Positions 41,312 through 49,705 of a DNA stretch of 64,000 nucleotides are shown here, one piece after another (the first letter of the stretch is position 1; each line of letters starts with the position of its first letter). The position numbers were made by a program, and so were the translations under genes. This DNA comes from Ichthyenterobacterium magnum (GTDB lineage Bacteria; Bacteroidota; Bacteroidia; Flavobacteriales; Flavobacteriaceae): contig NZ_RAQJ01000007.1 of NCBI RefSeq assembly GCF_003610635.1, positions 28,461 to 92,460 on the forward strand, read 5' to 3'. The notes beneath the pieces were generated by a model, which did no database searches, was not told the origin of the DNA, and saw only the letters and a list, made by a program, of their open reading frames with translations.

Positions 41312-42163
41312 ATGAATAACTATAAAGTCTCCCAAAACATAAAACTAAAAAATATAGCTACTAATGTAGTAATTGATGATGCTGAAGACGAATTAAGACG
41401 TGTTAGAAAAAAATTAGGTAAACTTCAAGACACACTATATGCACATGGTAAATATGCAGTTCTAGTTTGTTTACAAGGTATGGACACCGCTGGTAAAGAC
41501 AGCCTAATAAGAGAAGTTTTTAAAGATTTTAATGCGAGAGGCGTAGTTGTGCATAGTTTTAAAGTGCCTACAGAATTAGAACTTAAACACGATTATTTAT
41601 GGCGGCATTATATAGCACTTCCTGCACGCGGAAAATTTGGTGTGTTTAATAGAACACATTATGAAAATGTGTTAGTAACACGTGTTCATCCTGATTATAT
41701 CTTGGGAGAAAATATTCCTTCAGTAAATTCTATTGATGATATAAACGGTGCATTTTGGGATAAACGATTTGAGCAAATCAATAACTTTGAAAAACATATA
41801 GCAGAAAACGGAACCATAATCTTCAAATTCTTTTTACATCTTTCAAAAGAAGAACAAAAAAACAGACTTTTACGTCGTTTAAATAAGCAAGAAAAAAACT
41901 GGAAGTTTTCATCAGGTGATTTAAAAGAGCGTAAACTTTGGGATACATATCAAGCTTGTTATGAAGATGCTATTAACAGAACGTCTAAGTCATACGCACC
42001 ATGGTTTACTATTCCAGCAGACGATAAACCATCTGCACGTTATATAGTTGCTAAGACTATGTATGACGCTTTAAAAGAATATTCAGATATTAAAGAACCA
42101 GAATTAGACGATAAGCATAAAGCAAATATTGAACTATATAAACAAGAGTTGAATAACGAATAA
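41312..42163 (+). CDS. Polyphosphate kinase 2 family protein
   Basis: 283 residues, a one-domain PPK2. Walker A is GMDTAGKDSLIREVFKDFNA and the lid region carries RLNKQEKNWKFSSGDLKER. Other conserved blocks: PTELELKHDYLWRHYIALPA, GKFGVFNRTHYENVLV and WFTIPADDKPSARYIVA. These enzymes phosphorylate nucleoside mono- or diphosphates with polyphosphate; the class I/II/III preference cannot be read safely here. Single gene after the REP-like element. Confidence 0.92.
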   Translation: MNNYKVSQNIKLKNIATNVVIDDAEDELRRVRKKLGKLQDTLYAHGKYAVLVCLQGMDTAGKDSLIREVFKDFNARGVVVHSFKVPTELELKHDYLWRHYIALPARGKFGVFNRTHYENVLVTRVHPDYILGENIPSVNSIDDINGAFWDKRFEQINNFEKHIAENGTIIFKFFLHLSKEEQKNRLLRRLNKQEKNWKFSSGDLKERKLWDTYQACYEDAINRTSKSYAPWFTIPADDKPSARYIVAKTMYDALKEYSDIKEPELDDKHKANIELYKQELNNE

Positions 42164-42251
42164 TTAGTTTGCACTTATTTTTTATGATTTCTTTTTAATT
42201 TCATAAGTGCATTTAGCACTATATTTATGCTTTATTAATAATTACCATCAC

Positions 42252-43664
42252 ATGAAGCATATTGTTGCCCTACTTTGTCTTTTTATTTCATTACAATCTT
42301 CAGCTCAAAAAGTAGATGCTGAAACCCTTAAAACTATTTACAATACCTCTTTAACTAATGGTAAAAGCTATGAGTGGCTTGACCATTTATCTAACCAAAT
42401 TGGCGGACGTCTTTCGGGTTCTCTAAATGCAGAAAGAGCTGTTGAGTATACTAAAGAAGAGTTAGAGAGTTTAGGCTTAGATAAAGTCTGGTTGCAGCCA
42501 GTTATGGTACCGCGTTGGGTTAGAGGCGCACCAGAATTTGCATATATAGAAACTGCTCCAGGTAAAACTACAAGTGTAAATATTTGTGCACTTGGAGGCT
42601 CTATTGCAACACCATATGGAGGCGTGAAAGCAAATTTGGTAGAGGTAAAAAGTATAGAAGATTTAAAAGCTCTTGGCAAAGAAAAAATTAAAGGTAAGAT
42701 TGTGTTTTTTAATCGCCCAATGCAAGCCGATTTAATTAACACCTTTGAGGCTTACAGTGGTTGTGTAGATCAACGTTATTCTGGAGCAATAGAAGCAGCA
42801 AAATTTGGTGCAGCTGGTGTTATTGTGCGTTCAATGAATCTGCGTTTAGACGACTTTCCTCATACAGGAAGTATGAGTTATGGCGATTTGCCAAACTCAC
42901 AACGTATTCCTTCCGCAGCTATAAGTACAAATGATGCCGAGCTACTTAGTGGTATGTTGTCATTAGACAAGAACATAAAATTATATTTTAGCCAAAATTG
43001 CAAGCAGCTTAAAGATGTGCAATCTTACAATGTAATAGGAGAAATAACAGGAAGCGAATTTCCAAATGAGTATATTGTAGTTGGCGGTCATCTTGATTCT
43101 TGGGATTTAGGAGATGGTTCACATGATGATGGAGCAGGTGTTGTACAATCTATGGATGTTGTTAGACTATTAAAAGAAAGTGGCATTAAGCCTAAACGTA
43201 GCATCCGTGTTGTTCTGTTTATGAATGAAGAAAATGGTTTACGTGGCGGAAAAAAATATGCCAAAGTAGCTAAAGCCAAAGGAGAAAATCATGTCTTTGC
43301 TTTAGAAAGTGATTCTGGTGGATTTACACCACGTGGGTTTACATTTGATTGTAGTGACGCAGTTTTTAATAAAGTATTACAATGGCAACCTTTATTTAAA
43401 CCTTATTTAATTCATTATTTTGAAAAAGGATATGGAGGCGCAGACATAAATCCATTAAAAGAATCATCAAAAACACTTGTTTTAGCAGGATTACGTCCAG
43501 ACACGCAACGTTATTTTGACCATCATCATGCAAGTAATGATACATTTGATGCTGTAAATAAACGCGAACTAGAACTTGGAGCTGCAACAATGACAGCACT
43601 TGTTTATCTATTTGATAAATATGGAACTTCAACAATTACAGCAGAAAAACAATTAAAAAACTAA
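42252..43664 (+). CDS. Secreted M28 family metallopeptidase
   Basis: 470 residues from the ATG at 42252, where the signal peptide MKHIVALLCLFISLQSSAQ begins; an ATG 15 codons earlier would bury it. A PA-like insert at about 130-240 (KIKGKIVFFNRPM) is followed by the zinc peptidase core: VGGHLDSWDLGDGSHDDGAG, LFMNEENGLRGGKKYA, ALESDSGGFTPRG and FDHHHASNDTFDAV with the final His. This is the two-zinc aminopeptidase pattern of M28 carboxy-/amino-peptidases. It is followed 4 bp later by the DinB-like gene. Confidence 0.92.
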   Translation: MKHIVALLCLFISLQSSAQKVDAETLKTIYNTSLTNGKSYEWLDHLSNQIGGRLSGSLNAERAVEYTKEELESLGLDKVWLQPVMVPRWVRGAPEFAYIETAPGKTTSVNICALGGSIATPYGGVKANLVEVKSIEDLKALGKEKIKGKIVFFNRPMQADLINTFEAYSGCVDQRYSGAIEAAKFGAAGVIVRSMNLRLDDFPHTGSMSYGDLPNSQRIPSAAISTNDAELLSGMLSLDKNIKLYFSQNCKQLKDVQSYNVIGEITGSEFPNEYIVVGGHLDSWDLGDGSHDDGAGVVQSMDVVRLLKESGIKPKRSIRVVLFMNEENGLRGGKKYAKVAKAKGENHVFALESDSGGFTPRGFTFDCSDAVFNKVLQWQPLFKPYLIHYFEKGYGGADINPLKESSKTLVLAGLRPDTQRYFDHHHASNDTFDAVNKRELELGAATMTALVYLFDKYGTSTITAEKQLKN

Positions 43665-43668
43665 AATT

Positions 43669-44253
43669 ATGCGTAGTGTAGTGTTTATTTTAATAGCATT
43701 ATTTTCATTTAATGTTACAGCTCAGGAAACAGAAAAGTTACCATACTACCAAATTCCTGAATACCCAGAAAGCTATACAGCTGGAGCAGTTGCAGCTAGA
43801 TTAGTAGATGGTTTAGGGTTTAGATATTATTGGGCTACAGAAGCATTAAGAGATGAAGACTTAGCTTTTAAGCCAAATGAAGATGCACGAACTACAGCTG
43901 AAACAATAGATCATATTTATGGACTTTCTAATGTAATCGTGAATTCTACGTTAAAGCAACCAAATGATAGAACAAAAGAGCGCCCAGAACTTACTTATAC
44001 AGAGAAGCGTAAACAAACTTTAATTAACTTAAAAACTGCTGCTGATATTTTAAGAACAAGTAAGGATATTTCTCAATTTATGATTATTTTTAAAAGTGAT
44101 AAAGGAACTTCGGAATTTCCTTTTTGGAACAATATAAATGGACCAATTGCCGATGCTATATGGCATTGTGGTCAAGTTGTATTATTAAGGCGTTCATCCG
44201 GTAATCCGTTTAATTCTAAGGCAAGTCTTTTTAGAGGAAAGCTTAGAGATTAA
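43669..44253 (+). CDS. Secreted DinB-like protein
   Basis: 194 residues with a signal peptide (VFILIALFSFNVTAQ). The mature part is a four-helix bundle of the DinB/YfiT type: AVAARLVDGLGFRYYWATEA, RTTAETIDHIYGLSNVIV, and IADAIWHCGQVVLLRRSSGN, with His residues at the positions that bind a metal in the family. Most DinB proteins are cytoplasmic thiol-dependent enzymes, so export is unusual. It starts 4 bp after the M28 gene and is likely co-transcribed. Activity unknown. Confidence 0.75.
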   Translation: MRSVVFILIALFSFNVTAQETEKLPYYQIPEYPESYTAGAVAARLVDGLGFRYYWATEALRDEDLAFKPNEDARTTAETIDHIYGLSNVIVNSTLKQPNDRTKERPELTYTEKRKQTLINLKTAADILRTSKDISQFMIIFKSDKGTSEFPFWNNINGPIADAIWHCGQVVLLRRSSGNPFNSKASLFRGKLRD

Positions 44254-44350
44254 CTACAAATTTCGTTTATATCGTTTTCCTTGTTTTAATTTTTTTTTCA
44301 TGCTTAATGTTTATATAAAGATGTAGTTTTAAAGCTAGAATTATATTAAA

Positions 44351-45085
44351 CTACTCTTTTACTGTATCCTTAAAGCGTTCTTCTATTTTTGTAAGAATAG
44401 TTTCTGCATTTTGTTTGTAAGCTTGTATAAAACGCAAATGGTTATTTGCTGCTAAAACATTATGAGATGCAACGCGTTTTCTGTAATCTTCACTTTCAGT
44501 GAAATATAATATCATTTCATCTGTTAGTTTTTGCTGCGTCCAATCTATAAACCAAGGTTGGTTTTTATAGCTTTCTATATTCCTAAAAATTTCATCTTTT
44601 ATAAAGGCATTGCTTTGGTCTATTAAATCAGGCAGAATGGTATAAAATTGAGATATATCTGCAATTAAAGAATCACTTTGTGAACTGTGTTGATCTGAAA
44701 AATTTTTCAAAAGATTGTAGCCTTTCTTTTGTACAGAAAAAGGTTGATAAATGGTTGTAAGACTTCTACATGAACGGCATTCGTCAAAATTATCTTTTGT
44801 GATTTCTTTATTGATTATTCTAAGACTATTTTTTTGATTGTCTTCATAAAATTTTATGATTGCAGACGCTGTAATTGTGTCCCTAACTAAATCGTTAGAA
44901 ACGGTTTTTAAAATAGTATTAAGCTGTTGTCTTTGCTGTCTTTTTTCTTTCCAATTATTAACTTGTAGTGCTAATAAAATTCCAATCATAACTAGAGCTA
45001 TTTCTCCAATAGCGTAAAGCAAGTAATTTGTAATTCTATTTTCTTTTAAAAATTTCTTACGCAGTTTTCTAAAGACACTAATCAT
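44351..45085 (-). CDS. DUF6090 family membrane protein
   Basis: 244 residues. The N-terminal block MISVFRKLRKKFLKENRITN then YLLYAIGEIALVMIGILLAL, with QVNNWKEKRQQRQ, is the hallmark of DUF6090, a one-helix flavobacterial family with a large outside helical domain. Two Cys in RSCRSLTT lie in the exposed part. Family function unknown. Its ATG is 7 bp after the stop of a 39-residue membrane peptide gene, so they are probably coupled. Confidence 0.85.
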   Translation of the reverse strand: MISVFRKLRKKFLKENRITNYLLYAIGEIALVMIGILLALQVNNWKEKRQQRQQLNTILKTVSNDLVRDTITASAIIKFYEDNQKNSLRIINKEITKDNFDECRSCRSLTTIYQPFSVQKKGYNLLKNFSDQHSSQSDSLIADISQFYTILPDLIDQSNAFIKDEIFRNIESYKNQPWFIDWTQQKLTDEMILYFTESEDYRKRVASHNVLAANNHLRFIQAYKQNAETILTKIEERFKDTVKE

Positions 45086-45092
45086 AGGTTAC

Positions 45093-45212
45093 TTATTTTT
45101 CATTATCTTTTTTAATATGCTTTTTCATTTTAATATACCCAGTAACTAAACGCACACCTAACCTAGCAAATAGGATGATGGCAATAACCATGACAATATC
45201 AAACCCGTTCAT
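45093..45212 (-). CDS. 39-residue single-helix membrane peptide
   Basis: ATG at 45212 to TAA at 45093-45095. One helix (FDIVMVIAIILFARLGVRLV) and a basic tail (IKMKKHIKKDNEK). It ends 7 bp before the DUF6090 start and starts 42 bp after the cyclophilin stop, inside a run of same-strand genes, which supports it as real. No family recognised. Confidence 0.55.
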   Translation of the reverse strand: MNGFDIVMVIAIILFARLGVRLVTGYIKMKKHIKKDNEK

Positions 45213-45254
45213 TGCAACAAGGTAATATTTTTTTGAAAATTAGTTTTATAAGTT

Positions 45255-45827
45255 TTAATCAATTATTCTAATTGACTTTATGGTTACTGGAGTTATTAAT
45301 TTTTGACCACTATTTTTTTGCGATTGAATTTTTAGCACGATATCCATGCCTTTAACGACTTTGCCAAAAGCTGCAAAGCCCTGTTTGTCTGGATGGCGCT
45401 TGCCTTGATAGTCTAATTCTGGTTGGTCATTAATACAAATAAAAAAATTGCTTTGCGCAGAATTTGGAGTATCTCTTGCCATAGATATGGTTCCGTGTTT
45501 GTGTTTAATTCCTGTTTGTGATGTAGTTTCCATTTCTATTGGGGGAAACAATTTGTCCTCAGAAATATCGCCACCTTGTATAACTTCAATTTTTATATCC
45601 CTATCTGCTTCATTTTCCTTAGTGCAAACTCTAAAGAAATTTGAGTTATCATATAAGTTATTCGATACATATTTCGTAAAATTTGCAACGGTATTTGGTG
45701 CTTTATCAGGATATAGCTCCACAATAATTAAGCCTTTGGTTGTTTTTATTTCGCAGATAGTTGCTTCTTTTGAGCAAGCAAGAAATACTAAAGAAAATAA
45801 TAAGATGATAAAGTGTTTAAGTCTCAT
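45255..45827 (-). CDS. Cyclophilin-type peptidyl-prolyl isomerase, lipoprotein
   Basis: 190 residues from the ATG at 45827; the GTG at 45839 is possible but adds only four residues. Lipobox (IILLFSLVFLAC) with Cys at about 18. The cyclophilin fold is clear: TTKGLIIVELYPDKAPNTVA, NFFRV, HGTISMARDTPNSAQSNFFI and GFAAFGKVVKGMDIV. It speeds proline isomerisation of exported proteins at the membrane. It starts 17 bp after the acyltransferase-like gene and likely shares its transcript. Confidence 0.9.
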   Translation of the reverse strand: MRLKHFIILLFSLVFLACSKEATICEIKTTKGLIIVELYPDKAPNTVANFTKYVSNNLYDNSNFFRVCTKENEADRDIKIEVIQGGDISEDKLFPPIEMETTSQTGIKHKHGTISMARDTPNSAQSNFFICINDQPELDYQGKRHPDKQGFAAFGKVVKGMDIVLKIQSQKNSGQKLITPVTIKSIRIID

Positions 45828-45843
45828 TCTTTTTTGCACTAAT

Positions 45844-47028
45844 TTACAAATAACTAAGCCACCATTTATCTCTGTTATTTGCTTTGTATAACATATATTT
45901 TTTGCTCGGAAAATAGAGTAGTACTATAACACCTACCCAAATTACATAAACGGTAAAGAGAGAATACCCATAGTTTAAAAGTTTTCCGCTACTAAAAACA
46001 TCTTTGGTTAAAATCATATCTTGCCAATTTCCTCCTAAATTAATAACACCAATGATTGCAAAAAGATGAATAACTAGTATATGCATGAAGTAATAAAATA
46101 AAGGAACACGGCCAAACACTAAAAAGAAGTTGGTTACTTTATTCTTTACTGGTTCAATTACATAAAGAAATAAAAGAGATGGTCCAATTGTAATTAAAAT
46201 ATAAGCTAAAGAAGGTGGATATTTGGTTACGTTAAAAAAAGATAATATGGTATAAGTTGTATTTTTTTGAGTAGTCCATGGCACTAAATCACCATAAATA
46301 TTGATGCCTCTAAGAATAAAAAATAGTAGTATTGCTCCAAATCCTAAACGGAGTAACCATATTTTTCTTAAAACTGGGCTATAATCTTTTTGATAAAAAT
46401 ACCCTAAAGAATAGCCTAATACCATTAGTCCAATCCATGGTAATATTGGATAAAATATACCAATATCTGAAGTGCTATTAATGGTAATAATATTAGATTG
46501 ATGCAAAATATACCAGGCTATAGATCGAAAACTATTGCCTTGCATTACAATACCATCTAATAAATTATGACCAGTAACAATAATAAAACCTATAATTAAA
46601 ATCACTTTTCGAGATAAAAAGATTAAAAAGGACAATGCTATCATACTTAAACCAATAGCCCAGATTACTTGTAGTATTAATCGGCTAAAAGTTATATCAA
46701 ACTTCCATAATAAATTGTTTAAAGTAATTTCTAGAAAGATAAGCCATAAACCACGTGTAAATAAGAATTTAAATAGTTTGGGTTTTGTTTTTTTATTGCC
46801 ATATAAAAATGCTGATGTACCGGCAAGAAACACAAATACTGGAGCGCAATAATGAGTTATAAAACGTGTGAAAAATAGAATAGGTGTAGTTGTATCAAGA
46901 TCTGTAGGATTGGTTAAAAACAAACCATAATGAAAAAAATCTCTTACATGATCTAGAGCCATAATGACCATAACAACACCTCTTAAAATATCTATAGATT
47001 CTATTCGGGTTGATTTAACTAATGTCAT
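45844..47028 (-). CDS. DUF1624 / heparan acetyltransferase-like membrane protein
   Basis: 394 residues with about ten helices. Signature of the family at the N-terminus: RIESIDILRGVVMVIMALDH followed by VRDFFHY, where the His is conserved in HGSNAT-like acetyltransferases. Further segments: APVFVFLAGTSAFLYGNKK, TRGLWLIFLEITLNNL, YPILPWIGLMVLGYSLGYFY. Relatives move acetyl groups across membranes to sugars; substrate here unknown. First of the four-gene group with the cyclophilin, 39-residue peptide and DUF6090. Confidence 0.85.
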   Translation of the reverse strand: MTLVKSTRIESIDILRGVVMVIMALDHVRDFFHYGLFLTNPTDLDTTTPILFFTRFITHYCAPVFVFLAGTSAFLYGNKKTKPKLFKFLFTRGLWLIFLEITLNNLLWKFDITFSRLILQVIWAIGLSMIALSFLIFLSRKVILIIGFIIVTGHNLLDGIVMQGNSFRSIAWYILHQSNIITINSTSDIGIFYPILPWIGLMVLGYSLGYFYQKDYSPVLRKIWLLRLGFGAILLFFILRGINIYGDLVPWTTQKNTTYTILSFFNVTKYPPSLAYILITIGPSLLFLYVIEPVKNKVTNFFLVFGRVPLFYYFMHILVIHLFAIIGVINLGGNWQDMILTKDVFSSGKLLNYGYSLFTVYVIWVGVIVLLYFPSKKYMLYKANNRDKWWLSYL

Positions 47029-47063
47029 ATACTATTTTGCTTTTTTACATCTATGTAATCTTA

Positions 47064-47342
47064 TTAATAGATTAATTTATTAATAGTTTGAAAGCTTGTG
47101 TTGCTATTAAATACGGTTATATCACAATCTTTTACAAAATCTTTTAAAGCAGATTTATCATTAATGTCAAGCTCACACACGTGTAATCTATCTGCATTTT
47201 CTAAAAGCATTAAGTGTTGATAGGTTTCTTTTTTATTAATATCACTTGTTGAAATCTTAACATCAAAACTTTGATCTAAAAAAAGTTTAGGGATGTCACT
47301 ATCTATAAAACCTGAACCTCCTATAATGCCTATTTTTTTCAT
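47064..47342 (-). pseudogene. Truncated NAD-dependent epimerase remnant
   Basis: 92 codons encode only the N-terminal Rossmann part of an atypical SDR epimerase: KKIGIIGGSGFIDSDIPKLF, with the usual GGSGFIGS changed to GFIDSD, then LENADRLHVCELDINDKSAL and KDFVKDCDITVFN. Full-length relatives have about 330 residues; the active-site YxxxK part is absent. The end (SNTSFQTINKLIY) looks like a frameshifted tail. Probably a decaying gene; a short functional protein is unlikely. Confidence 0.65.
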
Positions 47343-47353
47343 TATATATGATG

Positions 47354-47779
47354 TTACTTTTTGTGATTATTTATTACAATCCAATTACCAGCATAGGTTT
47401 GTAGATGAATTTGCTTAAAGTCATTTGTTGAATTTTTTGTCTCTTGAAAATCTATTTTCTTGTGATTTAAATACTTTACCAAAGTTTTAAAATCTAACTT
47501 ATTTAAAGCATATACTTTTTGTCTTGTTGTATTTGTTGAATTGAGGTTTTTAAATTTAAAATTTGAAAATTCCCAAGAGGTTAACCTGTAATTTTGATGT
47601 AGCTTAATGTTATTAAGCTGAGTATACGCCATATTTTTATATAGTTCTTCACATCGATTATAATCATTAAGTATAATAAAAGAGTTACAGCGTTTAAAAT
47701 TATGTTCTTGACTATAACTATTTGTCGTAATACAAGCTAAAATGATTACTTGAAATGCTATTTTAAGTAATGCCTTCAT
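47354..47779 (-). CDS. Secreted protein of unknown function
   Basis: 141 residues with a signal peptide (KIAFQVIILACITTNSYSQ). The mature part has two Cys (FKRCNSFIILNDYNRCEEL) and ends in a beta-like segment (QIHLQTYAGNWIVINNHKK). No domain is recognised. The ATG overlaps the stop of the upstream 50-residue gene by 4 bp (ATGA), and its stop is 11 bp before the epimerase remnant start. Confidence 0.6.
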   Translation of the reverse strand: MKALLKIAFQVIILACITTNSYSQEHNFKRCNSFIILNDYNRCEELYKNMAYTQLNNIKLHQNYRLTSWEFSNFKFKNLNSTNTTRQKVYALNKLDFKTLVKYLNHKKIDFQETKNSTNDFKQIHLQTYAGNWIVINNHKK

Positions 47780-47928
47780 GCTAAAAATGTTTTCATATGG
47801 TCAAAAAGTTCTGAGGTCATTGACATTATAATCTCAGTTATAAGGTAATAGAGCATTAAGATTGAAATAATGGTTATTACTATTATTAAAGCTTCATTAT
47901 TAGAATTTTTAAGCTTACTTTTTTTCAT
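47776..47928 (-). CDS. 50-residue single-helix membrane peptide
   Basis: ATG at 47928, TGA at 47776-47778. A basic start (MKKSKLKNSNNE), one helix (ALIIVITIISILMLYYLITE) and a short C-terminal part (MSMTSELFDHMKTFLA). The ATGA overlap with the next gene is a strong sign of translation. No family recognised. Confidence 0.6.
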   Translation of the reverse strand: MKKSKLKNSNNEALIIVITIISILMLYYLITEIIMSMTSELFDHMKTFLA

Positions 47929-47977
47929 CACTGGTTAGTTTAAAGTTAGTAGTAGGCTTATTAAATATATTGTTCTT

Positions 47978-48124
47978 GAAAACAGGTAGATTTGACAATA
48001 GCATTAAGACATCGATTATTTAACTAAAACCATCACACTAAAACTAAATACTGTCTTTGATGTTACTGTCAAATGTTTTCTCTATAGAAAAAGTTACGCT
48101 ACTCTACCTGTTTGATTTTTTTTT
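47978..48124 (+). ncRNA. Candidate structured RNA with closing stem and U-tract
   Basis: Plus strand: closing stem AACAGGTAGA (47981-47990) with TCTACCTGTT (48103-48112); next to it a second stem TTTGACA (47991-47997) with TGTCAAA (48067-48073); a third hairpin TTTTCT/AGAAAA at about 48076-48092; then TTTGATTTTTTTTTG. This is a three-way-junction layout with a terminator-like end. No ORF on this strand; both neighbours are on the minus strand. Identity unknown. Confidence 0.5.
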
Positions 48125-48187
48125 GAAAGAGTAAGTTTAATCTAATTGTGTTTATTACTAGGTTTATTAGATCACACAAAGTAATAT

Positions 48188-48718
48188 TTAATCACTTACA
48201 GTTTCATCAATAGCTTGAAGGTTCTTTTCAGCTTCTATAGCTTGGAGTTGAAGTATAATTTGAGACGAATCCCACATACCAACTTCTCTTACAATTTTAC
48301 CATCAACAAATCTGTACGTTAGATGTATTGGTAAGCTTACATCTTCGTTGTTGCCTGCTAACGTGCCTTTCCAATCTAACCAACAGTTTACCCAAGTTTC
48401 GCCATCGTCTGTAATAACCATTTCGTATTCTGGGTCGTCACCTGTAAAACCTCTATTAGAGTATAGCGCATCATTTTTTTTATGAAAAGCTATGGTTTCA
48501 CTTGGAGACATAGATTCTCCTTTGGTTGCATTATAAAATGTTTTTGAGGTATCTGCATAAATGCTAACGTCGTAGGTTTTATTATTGTAGTTTGCAATTA
48601 ATGTTTTTACGGTTTCAATCTCTGGAGATTGTTGTGTATATCTTTTGTCTTTTGTTTGGCAAGATGCTAATAAAAGTGTGGCAAGGCCAAATAGAATTAA
48701 ATGTTTTAAAGTTTTCAT
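48188..48718 (-). CDS. NTF2-like (SnoaL-type) lipoprotein
   Basis: 176 residues. Lipobox (LFGLATLLLASC, Cys about 20) and then a cone-shaped NTF2-like domain: IETVKTLIANYNNKTYDVSI, MSPSETIAFHKKNDALYSNR, and the end strands LPIHLTYRFVDGKIVREVGM. The domain can be an enzyme or a ligand-binding scaffold; no catalytic set is obvious. Its start is 14 bp after an intercistronic hairpin that follows the next upstream gene, so the two are probably linked. Confidence 0.75.
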   Translation of the reverse strand: MKTLKHLILFGLATLLLASCQTKDKRYTQQSPEIETVKTLIANYNNKTYDVSIYADTSKTFYNATKGESMSPSETIAFHKKNDALYSNRGFTGDDPEYEMVITDDGETWVNCWLDWKGTLAGNNEDVSLPIHLTYRFVDGKIVREVGMWDSSQIILQLQAIEAEKNLQAIDETVSD

Positions 48719-48732
48719 TTTAAGTTAGATTT

Positions 48733-48760
48733 AAAACCTGCTGAAATTAACAGCAGGTTT
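48733..48760 (-). terminator. Intercistronic hairpin before the NTF2-like gene
   Basis: AAACCTGCTG (48734-48743) and CAGCAGGTTT (48751-48760) pair over 10 bp with a 7-base loop. It is 15 bp after the stop of the upstream gene and 14 bp before the next ATG, so it may be a partial terminator within an operon. Confidence 0.65.
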
Positions 48761-48775
48761 ATATGAGTTGATAGG

Positions 48776-49546
48776 TTACTTTTTTGCTGTAAACGAGTAA
48801 GATAAGTCTGGTCTCATTGACCCAGTAACTTCTTCGTAACGAGATGCTAAATTGAATACTGCATCAAAAACAGCTTTGCTTTCTTTTCCTAAAAGTGTTC
48901 TGTTTTCTGAGCTTTTTTTGGCATAATCTTCTGCGTTTTTAGCAGATACAACCACAAGAAAATAGTCTTCCATTTGTCCGAAACCTTTGGTATAAATGCG
49001 ATAGTGTACTTTTGAGTTTTTGTTTACAAATAAATCTTTAACGGCCTTTAGCTTTTTAACCATATCGCTTCTGTTTTCAGGCGTAACATAGATATAATGC
49101 CATTTTCTGTAATCTTGACCTTCTTGTGTGGTGCTCATTCCATCTGGCATATAAGACAGATCATTGTTTCTTAAAACTACATAACTACCATGTTTATCGT
49201 AGCATTTGTCATAGCGATTAAAATAAGAGGCAAACTTTTCTTTCCCTATTTTTTCTACTAGAGGCACCATTGAGAAATTATCGATATCTCCAAGGTTTTT
49301 AATGGCTGAAATACTTAAAAACTTACCGTTAGATGTTTGTGCAACATTCCATGTGCCTTCAAAATTGTGCTTTTTACAATCTTCGTTAAACTCTTTAGAG
49401 ATGGCTTCGTATTCACTAGTTTTAGATGGCTTTACTTGATCTTCATGAACTAAGAATGCTTGAAAGTTGTCATCTTGCGCTTGAGCACTAAATGAGGTTA
49501 ATACTGTTACAAATACTAATAAGATAGTTTGTTTAAATGTTTTCAT
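48776..49546 (-). CDS. Secreted protein of unknown function
   Basis: 256 residues with a signal peptide (FVTVLTSFSAQAQ). Two similar halves are visible: FLVHEDQVKPSKTSEYEAIS and the later HYIYVTPENRSDMVKKLKAV, as in a duplicated ferredoxin-like (dimeric alpha-beta barrel) fold; the pieces SNGKFLSISAIKNLGDID and GQMEDYFLVVVSAKNAEDYA fit the matching beta strands. The match to that fold is by eye. No known function. It is followed by a hairpin and the NTF2-like lipoprotein, with which it may share a transcript. Confidence 0.6.
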   Translation of the reverse strand: MKTFKQTILLVFVTVLTSFSAQAQDDNFQAFLVHEDQVKPSKTSEYEAISKEFNEDCKKHNFEGTWNVAQTSNGKFLSISAIKNLGDIDNFSMVPLVEKIGKEKFASYFNRYDKCYDKHGSYVVLRNNDLSYMPDGMSTTQEGQDYRKWHYIYVTPENRSDMVKKLKAVKDLFVNKNSKVHYRIYTKGFGQMEDYFLVVVSAKNAEDYAKKSSENRTLLGKESKAVFDAVFNLASRYEEVTGSMRPDLSYSFTAKK

Positions 49547-49705
49547 AATTAATAGCTTTTAATGGTTTATAATTAATTGAATCAATATTGATTCTTAGTC
49601 TAAGTTGCTATTAATCAGAAGAAAATACAATTGATTTAGGACGAAGGGTATAAAACATTGTCCGAAGCTATCTAATAAGTTTTCAGAAGAAAATTGATTA
49701 TGCAT

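Noticed and set aside
42170..42211. Inverted repeat TGCACTTAT/ATAAGTGCA after PPK2 as a terminator
   Set aside because: Loop of 24 bases and no T-run; left as an unproven inverted repeat.
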